This document shows positions 44,714 to 54,446 of a DNA stretch of 64,000 nucleotides, piece after piece. This stretch comes from Carboxylicivirga sediminis. Lineage in GTDB: Bacteria > Bacteroidota > Bacteroidia > Bacteroidales > Marinilabiliaceae. The notes under the pieces were generated by a model, which had not been told where the DNA came from, ran no database searches, and worked only from the letters and a program-made list of their open reading frames with translations. The DNA is taken from assembly GCF_018156225.1 (NCBI RefSeq), contig NZ_JAGTAR010000012.1, forward strand, positions 62,001-126,000, in the 5' to 3' direction. The stretch's first letter is position 1; every line of letters starts with the position of its first letter. The translations under genes were made by a program, and so were the position numbers.

Positions 44714-47200
44714 CTACAACTTAAATTTAAAATACATCAGTGCAATTACTGCCAGAACAACCGCTATCAGTGCCCATTCATGGGGTTCGGGTACAGCTCC
44801 AGAGTCCTTCAGACTGGCATTTTTCACACTATTGGTACTCTCGTCAATATCAAATCGGTCGTAATCCTGCAACGTTTCAAGCACTATTAAGCTCGACACT
44901 GGTGATACAACAAAAGCTTCATCGAACAAATCATAAATAGTATCACCTATCTCATCTGCATTATTTAAAAACAAATGTCCGGCTTGCTGAATGATCGCAT
45001 GATAATTATATAAGCGCAACAAGTGTGAGGGAGCACCGGTATCTGCTGCTTGTGCTGATACAATCGGGCTTTTGACAATCATCATTTCAGAATTAGCCAA
45101 TATTACCGCTTTCTCGCTCTCAGGATAGCTTTTGTACCAGGATTCAATACTGCGCTCTTTCGCCTGCCTGGTTTTTAATACCTGACAATTCAATAATTTG
45201 TACTGCTCTAGACTCGCAATATAGTCAGACTTCATACCATCCACTACCAAACAGGCTATTGACTGCTGGTAATGACTCAGCGATAAGGTTAAATCATCAT
45301 AAAACTCAGAACCACTTAATTCCGAAGGAATGGGCGCATTCTTTTGACCCTTCGTAATCAATAATGCCCCGCTGACCTTGGTCAGCTTATGCACCGGGAA
45401 TACACTAAAAGTATGCCGGGCCAATTGTTGATATATCGAATCAAGCGATGCCAGCTCCAACTGCTGAAACCGGTCAGTGTAAACATACACCGGCCTGTCC
45501 TGTGCCGATAGCAGGTAGAATTGCACCTCTTCCAATGTCCATTGGCTGTTTACATCGAGGTAGATAGCTGATGGATTTAAGTTGGTTCCGCCAGTGAGTG
45601 TTTTCAGGCAATAACTTTGATTGTTAAACGCAAAGTGTTTTGTACTTAGGGGTTGCAGCGGGATTTTCACTTGCCAGCTATTCAGTGGCCGTCCGCTGTA
45701 GAGGTATTGGTTGGCTGCTTTTAGCTTAAATCCGTTTGGTACTTTCGCCGTTTTTGAATCGCCTACTATTTTTAAATGCACCATCTCTGTTGCACCTCTG
45801 TTATCAGGCCCAGCTATCTGCATGTTTTCAAGCACCAGTGATCCGTTATCAACTGCCATCGGTATGGTAATACCCACCTTCACGCGCCTTGACTCAACGG
45901 GTGTGCATGGAAAAATAGTGGCGGTCAGCCGGTTGCCTTCCTGCCAGTGCAACACAACCGGGTCACGTCTCTCAACACCAACCACCTGACGATAAGCTGT
46001 CGCTGCTTTTTTCCTGGTTGTGAGGCGCGACTGCTCCTCTTTACCATTTATCCACAGTGACAATGACGAAGCTACCGCACCCTCTGGCAAATAAAACGTA
46101 AGCAGGGCCTCCTGCCGGCTGCGTTCATGTTGATGGGTATTTTCAATCCAAAATGTTTGTTCGGAGTATGCCAGACGGTATGCTGGATAAACGCGCATAT
46201 CAGTTATTTTCTTGCTTATTCTTAAATCACGTCCTGACCACAGTTTCTCATATGCATAATGTCTTGTATCAGCGCTGGTTGATAAGATTTTCACCTTCTC
46301 CTCCTTGCTTAAGTCTAAATCACCTATCCTCGCACCAGCCAAGGCCACTAAAGGATCGTGTACACGTATTTCAGAGAACGAACCACGGTTAAAATCGAAG
46401 CCCCACCAGTCATCTGAAAACTTTTCATACAGCAGTCCTAATCCAATAACCCGCCTGGCCCAAAAGGATGATTCGCATTTTTGAGCATACTGCACCCACT
46501 CAGGTAACTCCAGGCTTTCATTCAGTATGATGTCTCCCTGGGCACTGGTAATTTTCTCATTCTGGTAGGCAAATAACCCAATATAAACCCCAACGACCAG
46601 TACTGCCGACAAAAAGCCTGTCCAGAACCAACCAGGCATTCGATTGGGTGATTTACCGGCCAGTACATAGCGCAATTGGGTAATCAGTATGATCATCGGT
46701 ACCGCCAGGTGTATGGATATGCCCAGTAAAATAAGGCCAAAGACTGCAAGCAGCATGGTTGGCAAAAGAACAATCGAATAATAGAGTATTATCAGAAACA
46801 ATACACCAGACAAAAACCACAAAGCCTTCCTCATATACATTGGTAAACCATTTGGATACCCTGTTAATACAAATGCCAACAACAAAGGAATCAATCCCAA
46901 CTCCAACCAAAGTGGGGCCTTGGCAAAAACATGCACATCTTTATTCAGTGTGAAACAGCTAATCAGTAACAAGGCCAGCAATATGTGCCAGTTCATACGC
47001 GGCCTAACCAACCTGAAGATGTTGGTATTAACAGGTTTATCAAAGAACGAAATAAAGAAGTATGCCACGGCAAGTACATAATTAATTAATGACCATCCAT
47101 TAAGTGTATTCTGGGATTGTGGCACCCAATAATAGATGAGCACACTTAGGGACATCATAGTCAGCCCTATTTGCTGTGCCAAAGTAAGTTTTGTTTTCAT
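44714..47200 (-). CDS. XrtN-system VIT-domain membrane protein (exosortase substrate)
   Basis: An 828-residue protein from the ATG at 47200. Residues 1-220 carry about six or more membrane helices. The middle (about 300-470) is a VIT domain (YSEQTFWIENTHQHERSRQEALLTFYLPEGA; VGVERRDPVVLHWQEGNRL), and a further exported region follows. The C-terminus is a sorting signal: VPEP, then a hydrophobic helix (WALIAVVLAVIALMYF) and a basic end (KFKL). The order matches the known XrtN partner. Its function is unknown; VIT domains in animals occur in protease inhibitor chains. A palindrome lies 20 bases before the start. Confidence 0.85.
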   Translation of the reverse strand: MKTKLTLAQQIGLTMMSLSVLIYYWVPQSQNTLNGWSLINYVLAVAYFFISFFDKPVNTNIFRLVRPRMNWHILLALLLISCFTLNKDVHVFAKAPLWLELGLIPLLLAFVLTGYPNGLPMYMRKALWFLSGVLFLIILYYSIVLLPTMLLAVFGLILLGISIHLAVPMIILITQLRYVLAGKSPNRMPGWFWTGFLSAVLVVGVYIGLFAYQNEKITSAQGDIILNESLELPEWVQYAQKCESSFWARRVIGLGLLYEKFSDDWWGFDFNRGSFSEIRVHDPLVALAGARIGDLDLSKEEKVKILSTSADTRHYAYEKLWSGRDLRISKKITDMRVYPAYRLAYSEQTFWIENTHQHERSRQEALLTFYLPEGAVASSLSLWINGKEEQSRLTTRKKAATAYRQVVGVERRDPVVLHWQEGNRLTATIFPCTPVESRRVKVGITIPMAVDNGSLVLENMQIAGPDNRGATEMVHLKIVGDSKTAKVPNGFKLKAANQYLYSGRPLNSWQVKIPLQPLSTKHFAFNNQSYCLKTLTGGTNLNPSAIYLDVNSQWTLEEVQFYLLSAQDRPVYVYTDRFQQLELASLDSIYQQLARHTFSVFPVHKLTKVSGALLITKGQKNAPIPSELSGSEFYDDLTLSLSHYQQSIACLVVDGMKSDYIASLEQYKLLNCQVLKTRQAKERSIESWYKSYPESEKAVILANSEMMIVKSPIVSAQAADTGAPSHLLRLYNYHAIIQQAGHLFLNNADEIGDTIYDLFDEAFVVSPVSSLIVLETLQDYDRFDIDESTNSVKNASLKDSGAVPEPHEWALIAVVLAVIALMYFKFKL

Positions 47201-47220
47201 CGATATATAATTTAAAAGTA

Positions 47221-47235
47221 CTTTGTATTTCAAAG
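47221..47235. promoter_or_regulatory. Palindromic operator-like site upstream of VIT gene
   Basis: CTTTGTATTTCAAAG, a 7-1-7 inverted repeat with one mismatch. It lies within a longer shared block (TTTAAAAGTACTTTG... ) that recurs at 48211-48236, upstream of the first gene of the operon. Candidate binding site for the winged-helix regulator encoded at 47253. Confidence 0.55.
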
Positions 47236-47252
47236 TGTATGAATAAAAAAAA

Positions 47253-47555
47253 TTATTGCTTTACATTACTAATTAAATTATTGAGGCCATCGAGATGTTT
47301 CTGAAACAACTGACGCCCCAGTGGAGTGGCTTCATAACTGGTTTTTGGTTTCCGTCCAACAAACTGTTTATGCACAATAATTAAATCATGCTTTTCAAGC
47401 GCTTTAATATGGCTGGCCAGGTTGCCGTCTGAGGCATCCAAATATTCTTTTAATGCATTGAAGTCGACCTTGTCGTTGACCATTAATACAGCCATAATAC
47501 CCAAACGTAAACGACTGTCAAACAGTTTGCTCAAATTATCAATTATATGCTTCAT
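47253..47555 (-). CDS. Winged-helix transcriptional regulator (MarR/HTH_34-like)
   Basis: A 100-residue protein that is essentially one winged helix. DFNALKEYLDASDGNLASHIKALEKHDLI is the recognition helix pair and VHKQFVGRKPKTSYEATPLGRQLF is the wing. This small type often autoregulates an operon with a membrane partner. It lies between a membrane protein gene (17 bases) and the VIT gene, and two similar palindromes occur in front of those genes, so local control is likely. Confidence 0.85.
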   Translation of the reverse strand: MKHIIDNLSKLFDSRLRLGIMAVLMVNDKVDFNALKEYLDASDGNLASHIKALEKHDLIIVHKQFVGRKPKTSYEATPLGRQLFQKHLDGLNNLISNVKQ

Positions 47556-47572
47556 TATTCCAAATCAGTCAG

Positions 47573-48211
47573 TTATACTTTTTCATGTTTGGCATACATC
47601 AGCAGTCCATATACTATATGCAGCAAACCAAAACCAAACAACCAAAATAGTATACCATAGCCTATAAAATACAGACTAACTAATCCCAATACGATTTCGG
47701 AAATACCTAAATAGCGGATTTCGCGGTGTGTATAGCGACTGGCATTTAACAAAGCCAGACCATAAAAAACGAGTGTAGTTGATGCGAGAAGGTATAATTC
47801 GCCATGATAAATTAAAGCCAGGCAAAATAAACCGCCTGCTATCAGAGGCAAAAATAAGTTAATCAGAAAGTTTTTGGTTGATGCATCCCATATCTTAAGC
47901 CCTTTCTTCTGACTGTTTTGCCACGTAAAGAAAAATGCAGTTCCAATGGCAAATACCAATGTAAACGCAGCAACCATAAGCAGGTGGAGGAATGTTTGAC
48001 TGTTAACAGGCAGAGCTAAAAAATGGTTGGTGACGGTAACAGGTGTAGCGAAGGTGCCATTGCCAATATACCACCAGGCATAGCTACCACACAAAATAGC
48101 CACACTGCCAGCTGCAACACCTGATAAGCCACTCAATGATAAACAACGGCTGGAACGTTCCATTAAGGATTTGATTTCTGTCAACTGGTTTAAATGCTCT
48201 TGTGTATTCAT
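47573..48211 (-). CDS. Six-helix membrane protein paired with regulator
   Basis: A 212-residue integral membrane protein with about six helices, for example LSLSGLSGVAAGSVAILCGSYAWW and FLHLLMVAAFTLVFAIGTAFFF. No catalytic motif is visible. It is the first gene of the regulator-VIT-XrtN operon. It resembles the membrane partner commonly linked to HTH_34 regulators, possibly acting as its sensor. The start is set by an ATG 10 bases after a perfect palindrome. Confidence 0.7.
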   Translation of the reverse strand: MNTQEHLNQLTEIKSLMERSSRCLSLSGLSGVAAGSVAILCGSYAWWYIGNGTFATPVTVTNHFLALPVNSQTFLHLLMVAAFTLVFAIGTAFFFTWQNSQKKGLKIWDASTKNFLINLFLPLIAGGLFCLALIYHGELYLLASTTLVFYGLALLNASRYTHREIRYLGISEIVLGLVSLYFIGYGILFWLFGFGLLHIVYGLLMYAKHEKV

Positions 48212-48221
48212 TTTAAAAGTT

Positions 48222-48236
48222 CTTTGAATTTCAAAG
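48222..48236. promoter_or_regulatory. Perfect palindromic operator upstream of XrtN operon
   Basis: CTTTGAATTTCAAAG, a perfect 7-1-7 inverted repeat starting 11 bases before the ATG at 48211. It shares nearly all of a 26-base block with the site at 47221. Confidence 0.6.
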
Positions 48237-48252
48237 TAATTAAATGATTTTG

Positions 48253-48270
48253 AATATTACAAGTAATATT
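48253..48270. promoter_or_regulatory. Second inverted repeat upstream of XrtN operon
   Basis: AATATTAC-AA-GTAATATT, a perfect 8-2-8 inverted repeat 17 bases further upstream. Its sequence differs from the 7-1-7 sites, so it may bind another protein or be a chance AT palindrome. Confidence 0.35.
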
Positions 48271-48370
48271 TGAAACTTTTAAAAGAAAACCACAACAAAG
48301 GACATATTAACCAATTGAACATGATTCACAACCATTCCAGATATTTAGAGTTGTTCACATCTGTCGAGCA

Positions 48371-50206
48371 TTATAGCTTAATAAACCGCCCAATAGAATT
48401 ATTGAAGCGAATAATGTACATTCCTTGTACTAAATCAGCTACATTAATCCTTTGTCCTGTATAGTTTATTGACTTAATTAGAGTGCCGTCAATCGCATAA
48501 ATTTGAACGCTTCCCTTGTGCATGGGCTGAATTGTAATATAAGACTCTGCAGGATTAGGATATACAGTAAAATCATTGCTTGCAACAGAAACAGGCAGGC
48601 TGGTGACCAATGTATTTTCACGCGATAGTACTTTAGAGTTTACAATCCGTTTTTCAAAAGCACCCCAGCTAATATCCATTGCTGCACCTAAGGTTATTAC
48701 ATCCACAGTAGAATTAAAATAGTGGCGCACGCTATGTGACAGGTTTTGAAGAGCTGCGATATCTTCTGAGTAACTGAAACCATATTCAAAGCCTATGTGA
48801 GGGTAAAAGCAATATGACAGCTTATTTCCTAATTGAAATGCATCTGAACCATTGATGGTATATGTAACATCAACATATCCCTGCTCCCAATAAGCCGAAT
48901 TATTGATGCTGATACTTATTGATGGTAATCCTATTTCATCGTTACTGAACAGGACTCTCCGCTCCTCTTCCTTCAGTTGAATGCCAGCTTTATCATAAAA
49001 CCTAAAAACCAGTTCAATATCTTTTCCGGAAGTTGACTCCAATTGCAAATATTCCTTCAAATAATTATTATCAACTATCCTATCCAGCATGACCAAATCA
49101 TCAATGTAAACCTGCATTCGCCCAATGCCATCATTTACAAACACTTCAACAGGAATGGATGTACCATATACCTCACCATTACGGGGTTCTGTAATAATAG
49201 CACGCTGATAATCATGTATGACATTCCAGGCAGGACGTTCGGTCCCTACCGCATCGCTTAGTGACGAATATTCTACTAAGCCAAACCACTCTTCTGCAGC
49301 ATCATCGTGTACATATTCATTGCCGGCTTTCCACCATCCATCGGCATAGTTAAACACACATGAACCTGCGGCACCTCCATTCACCAATGATTGATACATG
49401 TGTAATACTCCATTGGTCTGTTCTGAAAGAGTATTACCTCCATAACCCCAATTTCCAGGTCCCGATGGTGAAACTGACAATCCATACTCACTTATAATCA
49501 ATGGTTGTTCTGGCTGATTCAAAGTTCTTAAATATGCAATATAATCCTGGTATTCATACAGATAATTGACTGTAACCGGATTGTACACATAAACATTAAA
49601 TGCTTTAAAATCAAATATGCCCGAATCGATATACGTTCCATTACAGGTATTAGATATGCTGACTGGTCGTCCGGGATGACCGGAGTGAATTATTTGAACT
49701 AACTGTTGCCATAAATCTGTTGTTTCGGTGTAACCAGAATCAAAAATTGTGGCTGGAGATGGCTCATTCATTATGAGATATGCAATAATATTACCATAAT
49801 CCTTAGAGTAGCTGAGCACATCCCTTACTATGTTTTCAGCTTCATTTATAAAGACAGGATCAGAAAAATCACCATGCGGATCAATCCATATGCCCATAAT
49901 AATTTTAATGTCATAGGCAGCAATTACATCAAGTTCTTCTTTGGTAAAGGGAGCCCAGGTGCGTATCGTATTAAAACCACCCGCCAGAATACGCTGGATA
50001 TCATTATGAATCTGCTCTGGCGAGAATGTCTTTTGCCAGGGAAGCTGCCCGGGCAATGCACCAAGCTCATAACCAACACCTTTGACGAAAAACTTTTCAC
50101 CATCTATATAAAAAAAATTGTCTTTAAGTTCAACTGTTTGAGCCTTGGTGTACGATGTAAAAACACCAAGAAATAACAGACTCAATATGCATAAATTAAT
50201 CCTCAT
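48371..50206 (-). CDS. Clan GH-A glycoside hydrolase with T9SS sorting domain
   Basis: A 611-residue secreted protein with a signal peptide (about 1-22). The (beta/alpha)8 catalytic domain spans about 25-340, with GFNTIRTWAPF, the acid/base E148 in LIMNEPS and the nucleophile E240 in LIISEYG; this is the clan GH-A pattern (GH2, GH5, GH17-like). Residues 340-520 are beta-rich (an Ig-like linker, INNSAYWEQGYVDVTY). The end, about 535-611 (FTVYPNPAESYITIQ ... GMYIIRF ... RFIKL), is a type A T9SS domain, so it is exported by type IX secretion and probably displayed on the surface. The exact family and glycan are not clear. Confidence 0.82.
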   Translation of the reverse strand: MRINLCILSLLFLGVFTSYTKAQTVELKDNFFYIDGEKFFVKGVGYELGALPGQLPWQKTFSPEQIHNDIQRILAGGFNTIRTWAPFTKEELDVIAAYDIKIIMGIWIDPHGDFSDPVFINEAENIVRDVLSYSKDYGNIIAYLIMNEPSPATIFDSGYTETTDLWQQLVQIIHSGHPGRPVSISNTCNGTYIDSGIFDFKAFNVYVYNPVTVNYLYEYQDYIAYLRTLNQPEQPLIISEYGLSVSPSGPGNWGYGGNTLSEQTNGVLHMYQSLVNGGAAGSCVFNYADGWWKAGNEYVHDDAAEEWFGLVEYSSLSDAVGTERPAWNVIHDYQRAIITEPRNGEVYGTSIPVEVFVNDGIGRMQVYIDDLVMLDRIVDNNYLKEYLQLESTSGKDIELVFRFYDKAGIQLKEEERRVLFSNDEIGLPSISISINNSAYWEQGYVDVTYTINGSDAFQLGNKLSYCFYPHIGFEYGFSYSEDIAALQNLSHSVRHYFNSTVDVITLGAAMDISWGAFEKRIVNSKVLSRENTLVTSLPVSVASNDFTVYPNPAESYITIQPMHKGSVQIYAIDGTLIKSINYTGQRINVADLVQGMYIIRFNNSIGRFIKL

Positions 50207-50254
50207 AAAATCACACTTTCTGCAAATTAAGGATTATTTACTGATTGCCCAATT

Positions 50255-52735
50255 TCACTTACGTTTAACCCCTCTTACAGCATCTGCTTCTATAGGATTA
50301 TCGGGCCAGTGATGTTTGGGGTACCTTACTTTAAGCTCCTTTTTTACCTCAAAATAGGCCTTGTTCCAAAAGCTATTTAAGTCATTGGTAATCTGCACCG
50401 GTTTAAAACCAGGCGATAGCAGGTGCAGTAATACATTCACTTGATTACCGCATACTCTTGGCGTATCAAGCATACCAAATACCTCTTGCAGGCGCACGGC
50501 CAATACAGGCGCCTCCCCATTGGCTTTATATTCGAGTTTGATATTGGAACCACTAGGTACCTTAATACGCTCTGGGGCCAGCTCATCAAGCAAACCTTGC
50601 AGTTCATAACTCAGGTGGTGCTGTAACACGCTTTTGAGATCAATCTTCTTTAGGTCGGCCGGCTTTTTAACATCATGCAGATAAGGACCTAACCAGTCTT
50701 CACAGGTCATCAATAATGTTTCTGTAGCAACATCAGGCCAGTGATGCAATTTATCCCAATGTTTCAGGCTCAGAACACGATACTGCCATTGCTCCACCTC
50801 TTTACTAAAATTAAGGAGCCAGCTTCCCTCCTGCTTTAAGGCATCGCATATAGCACTGATTTTTAAATTCTCATCATAATCATATAAAGGTTTACTTTGC
50901 AGTATGATACTACCTATTCGTAATTCTGTCACTGCTTTAAACCCACCGTTTTTAGTATCCCAGGTAATGGATGCCATTGATTTCACCATTGGGGCCAAAT
51001 CCTGCGGATTTAAAGGTGAAGCCAGAAAAATACGTCCCACACCATCACGGGCATTTACATTGGCTATAGCCAACCAGGCTTCGTGCGCCAAATCATCCTG
51101 ATGACCAGCTGCCGCAATGCTCCCATTCGACAGTTTAAATTGTGCATTATTTCCTGGCTTGGCATGTGCAATGCGCTCAGGGTAAGCAAATACCAGCAAT
51201 AATCCTGTTTCATATGGATCTACCGCGTTATTTTCTTCTTCAACTTTAAGGATCTTCCGGTATTGTTCAGCAATTTTGGCAATGCGCTTAAGCTTTTTGT
51301 TTTTCAGCTCACCACGTCTGTAGCGTCTCAAAGCCTCAATGCGTGTATTGATATCAATACCAGCTTCTTTCCCTAAGGGATCACGCTCTTCCAACAGAGC
51401 TGCTATGTCGCCAGCAAGAGCAGTTAAGCCCTCTTCTTCAGCCAGTAAGAGCATGTGTGCCAATCGAGGGTGACATGGTAAACCATGAATAGCCTTGCCA
51501 TGTTCAGTAATGCGATTATTTTCCAGGGCCTCAAGCTGATGCAATAATTCCCTTGCCTGGGCTACATGCCCTTTAGGAGGTGGCGACAGCCAGGTAAGAC
51601 GATTGATATCATTAACACCCCAACGTGCCATCTCAAGGACTAAAGAAGCTAAATCTGCCTCCTCAATCTCAGGCTTACGATGAGCCTGCAGACGATTGTG
51701 TGTTGCTTTGGTCCACATACGGTAACACACCCCGGAACCAAGGCGTCCGGCCCGCCCAGCCCTCTGATCAGCTGAATCCAGTGTTATATCAACAGTTTCC
51801 AACTTTGATAAGCCTGAATTAGGATTAAAGCGCAAGGTGCGGCTAAAACCACAATCCACTACCACGCTAATACCTTCAATGGTTAAGCTGGTTTCAGCAA
51901 TTGAAGTAGCCAGTATTATCTTACGTTTACCCTCTTTGTGCGGCATAATAGCCGCATACTGCTTATTGGGTGGTAGCTGACCATAGAGCGGATGAACAGA
52001 TATAACAGGATGTGAGCGTTTTAGTAATATTTCGCATGCTTTTATTTCGGCTTCTCCTGGTAAAAAAACTAAAATATCCCCGGTTTGCTCCTTCACGGCT
52101 TTTGACACCGTTTTAGCCGTCAATTCCGGTAAGAGCATCAAGTCACTATCACCACCATATAGTATTTCCACAGGAAATTGTCTTCCCTGGCTTACAACAG
52201 AGGGCGCCTTTAGTAATTGGGTCAATTGTGGCATGTCAAGGGTAGCCGACATAATCATCAGGCGCAGATCAGAACGCAATACCTGCTGGGCCTCTCTGGC
52301 CAGGGCTAAAGCGGTATCCGCAAACAAACTCCGCTCATGAAACTCATCAAAAATTACCAGTCCCACACCCTCCAGAGCATTATCCTGCTGCAGCATGCGG
52401 GTCAGTATCCCTTCAGTAACCACTTCCAGTTGTGTACTTTCACCTATACAATTATCAAAACGTATGCGATACCCTACTCGTTGCCCCACCTTTTCGCCTA
52501 ATAATGCGGCCATACGCATGGCAATGGTTTTTGCGGCCAGGCGACGAGGTTCTAACATGATGATTTTTTGACCATTAAGCCAACTCTCTTCAAGTAAAAC
52601 TAGTGGCAATAAGGTACTCTTGCCGGCACCAGGAGGTGCATTAACAATCAAGGTATTTGACGCCGATAAGTGTTTTTTCACATCGTCAATTACCTCAGTA
52701 ATTGGCAAATCTATGTTATAGGGATTAAAATGCAC
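50255..52735 (-). CDS. hrpB: ATP-dependent helicase HrpB
   Basis: An 826-residue DExH-box protein. Walker A is in NAPPGAGKSTLLPL, motif II reads DEFHERSL (the HrpB type), SAT is in LMIMSATLD, and the C-terminal motifs include TSIAETSLTIEGI and QRAGRAGR. The C-terminal 350 residues match the HrpB-specific region. Cellular role is unclear; related DEAH helicases act on RNA. The GTG at 52735 is the only plausible start, since stops precede it in frame. Confidence 0.9.
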   Translation of the reverse strand: MHFNPYNIDLPITEVIDDVKKHLSASNTLIVNAPPGAGKSTLLPLVLLEESWLNGQKIIMLEPRRLAAKTIAMRMAALLGEKVGQRVGYRIRFDNCIGESTQLEVVTEGILTRMLQQDNALEGVGLVIFDEFHERSLFADTALALAREAQQVLRSDLRLMIMSATLDMPQLTQLLKAPSVVSQGRQFPVEILYGGDSDLMLLPELTAKTVSKAVKEQTGDILVFLPGEAEIKACEILLKRSHPVISVHPLYGQLPPNKQYAAIMPHKEGKRKIILATSIAETSLTIEGISVVVDCGFSRTLRFNPNSGLSKLETVDITLDSADQRAGRAGRLGSGVCYRMWTKATHNRLQAHRKPEIEEADLASLVLEMARWGVNDINRLTWLSPPPKGHVAQARELLHQLEALENNRITEHGKAIHGLPCHPRLAHMLLLAEEEGLTALAGDIAALLEERDPLGKEAGIDINTRIEALRRYRRGELKNKKLKRIAKIAEQYRKILKVEEENNAVDPYETGLLLVFAYPERIAHAKPGNNAQFKLSNGSIAAAGHQDDLAHEAWLAIANVNARDGVGRIFLASPLNPQDLAPMVKSMASITWDTKNGGFKAVTELRIGSIILQSKPLYDYDENLKISAICDALKQEGSWLLNFSKEVEQWQYRVLSLKHWDKLHHWPDVATETLLMTCEDWLGPYLHDVKKPADLKKIDLKSVLQHHLSYELQGLLDELAPERIKVPSGSNIKLEYKANGEAPVLAVRLQEVFGMLDTPRVCGNQVNVLLHLLSPGFKPVQITNDLNSFWNKAYFEVKKELKVRYPKHHWPDNPIEADAVRGVKRK

Positions 52736-52781
52736 AGCTTTATTATTAAAAGTGCAAAAGTAAATAAATCACTACGAAAAA

Positions 52782-53348
52782 CTACATCTTCAATTCCTTT
52801 GAGTAGATAATTGCCGTGCAATTGCATGGGTTGCCACAAACAGGGCACTGATATTGGTTGATGATACTTTCTGCATGCCAGAAATCTTGTATTTCACAAA
52901 TTACTTCAAAACCAAAGTCATCCATCAGATGCTCGATATTTGTTCCCTTGACACTTTTCCATCCTACTAAAATAATTGCATCCAACTGATTAGCTTTAGC
53001 CTTATTCAAAGCACTTTTCATAAGCTCTGTACCGTATCCCCGGCGTTGATAACTTTCTTCAATAACCATTGATTTTAGCACATACACCTGCCTGTCCCAT
53101 TCGGCATAAGAAGAAACATTAAGCCCATAATCACATAAAGCACCCTCAATAGTACACTGATAGGCCAAACTAAAACCAATTAGTTTATCGGCCTTAAAAA
53201 CACAGTTAATGTCAAGAGTATAGTGTTCTTTCAAATGCTTTAACTGGCTAACAAAATAACCTTCTCCAAGTCCCTGACAGGCAATTGGTAACAGAACCGG
53301 AAGCATAGCTTCAGTAAAAGATAAAATATGGCACCTATCCTTACTCAA
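52782..53348 (-). CDS. GNAT acetyltransferase with Cys-rich tail
   Basis: A 188-residue GNAT-fold enzyme. The acetyl-CoA loop is ESYQRRGYGTELMKSAL (RRGYGT type). The last 30 residues (QYQCPVCGNPCNCTA) contain four cysteines in a CxxC...CxC pattern, likely a metal site not usual for GNATs. It starts with a TTG at 53348 or an internal ATG at 53306. Target unknown; protein or small-molecule acetylation are both possible. Confidence 0.8.
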   Translation of the reverse strand: MSKDRCHILSFTEAMLPVLLPIACQGLGEGYFVSQLKHLKEHYTLDINCVFKADKLIGFSLAYQCTIEGALCDYGLNVSSYAEWDRQVYVLKSMVIEESYQRRGYGTELMKSALNKAKANQLDAIILVGWKSVKGTNIEHLMDDFGFEVICEIQDFWHAESIINQYQCPVCGNPCNCTAIIYSKELKM

Positions 53349-53463
53349 TTTAATACAGCAAAAATTTGAACTTCAACGAACATAATACTTAACTGAATAG
53401 AAAGGAAATTAATTGTATAAATAATTTGTATTTTCGCTCGCATGCTAACCAAACAATTAATTT

Positions 53464-54384
53464 ATGAACAAACTTCCACATCTCCTGTCATTGGGCATTT
53501 TTTTATCACTACTGCCCGTTTCTATTAAAGGACAATCTGCACAGCTATTTACACCACCAGATTCTGTTGCAAGAATAGAATTAAGATATCTGCATCCTTT
53601 TTATGAATCAGTAGATAACCAAGGATTGTTGAGTGGTAATTACGATTTTACACTATCATATCCAATCAATAACAGATGGAATATTCAAGCATCTATTCCG
53701 GTTCTTTTTTCAAAATACGACCTTGATAATTCATATAGCTATGATGGTGGTTATGGTGGTTATGGTGGTTATACTGGAGCAAAAACAACTACTTTAAAAG
53801 ACAATTTTATAGGGAATATAATGATTGGCGTAAACACAAATCACTATCAACAAAAAAGCCGCGTACTTAGCCTTGATTTGCAACTTTACCTGCCAACTGC
53901 TCCTCATAAGTATGATCCGTTGAGTATTGCAGCTGGTACTAATTTGTGTGAATATCAAAAATACCTTTATGATGTTACTACTATTGCAACTAAAGTAACA
54001 TATGCATCAAATCCCGAGACTGGATGGTTTTACTCATTGAGTGGTGGTGTGCAACTTTTAATTGGCAAATCGGATTATGTTGGAGATGATAATGACCTAT
54101 ATTTTAGCTATGCGCTTAGGACTGGTTATAAAATTAAATCATTTGCTTTTGGTCTTGACTACAATGGGATTATTAAGCTAACTCATACTGAAACAGATGC
54201 ATATAGATATCGCAGGTCTCATGAATTTAGAGACCGAATGTTTGATGCTATCAATATTAGTGCTCATTATTCATTGAACAATTTTCAGCCTTCAATTTTC
54301 TATTCGGTCTATACAAGAAATGACTTGAGAGATATTATCTCGGGGACATTGGGTATTAAACTGGCTTACCGATTTGCGAAATAA
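53464..54384 (+). CDS. Exported beta-barrel-like protein, unknown function
   Basis: A 306-residue protein with a signal peptide (MNKLPHLLSLGIFLSLLPVSIKGQ). The body has alternating-strand sequence typical of an outer-membrane barrel, including ISAHYSLNNFQPSIFYSVYT, and ends GIKLAYRFAK. A Gly/Tyr repeat, (GGYGGY)n, occurs near residues 96-102. Divergent from the GNAT gene (115-base shared region). No family recognised. Confidence 0.65.
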   Translation: MNKLPHLLSLGIFLSLLPVSIKGQSAQLFTPPDSVARIELRYLHPFYESVDNQGLLSGNYDFTLSYPINNRWNIQASIPVLFSKYDLDNSYSYDGGYGGYGGYTGAKTTTLKDNFIGNIMIGVNTNHYQQKSRVLSLDLQLYLPTAPHKYDPLSIAAGTNLCEYQKYLYDVTTIATKVTYASNPETGWFYSLSGGVQLLIGKSDYVGDDNDLYFSYALRTGYKIKSFAFGLDYNGIIKLTHTETDAYRYRRSHEFRDRMFDAINISAHYSLNNFQPSIFYSVYTRNDLRDIISGTLGIKLAYRFAK

Positions 54385-54392
54385 AATCAAAA

Positions 54393-54423
54393 AACCTGTC
54401 AGGTAATTAAGACCTGACAGGTT
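54393..54423. terminator. Bidirectional terminator
   Basis: A perfect 12-bp stem (AACCTGTCAGGT/ACCTGACAGGTT) with a 7-base loop between the convergent barrel gene and trpB. Confidence 0.7.
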
Positions 54424-54446
54424 AGAGCATATAATATAGTTAACTA

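Noticed and set aside
53750-53775. Short GGTTATGGT repeat in the barrel gene
   Set aside because: It encodes a Gly-Tyr loop in frame; not a mobile or regulatory repeat.
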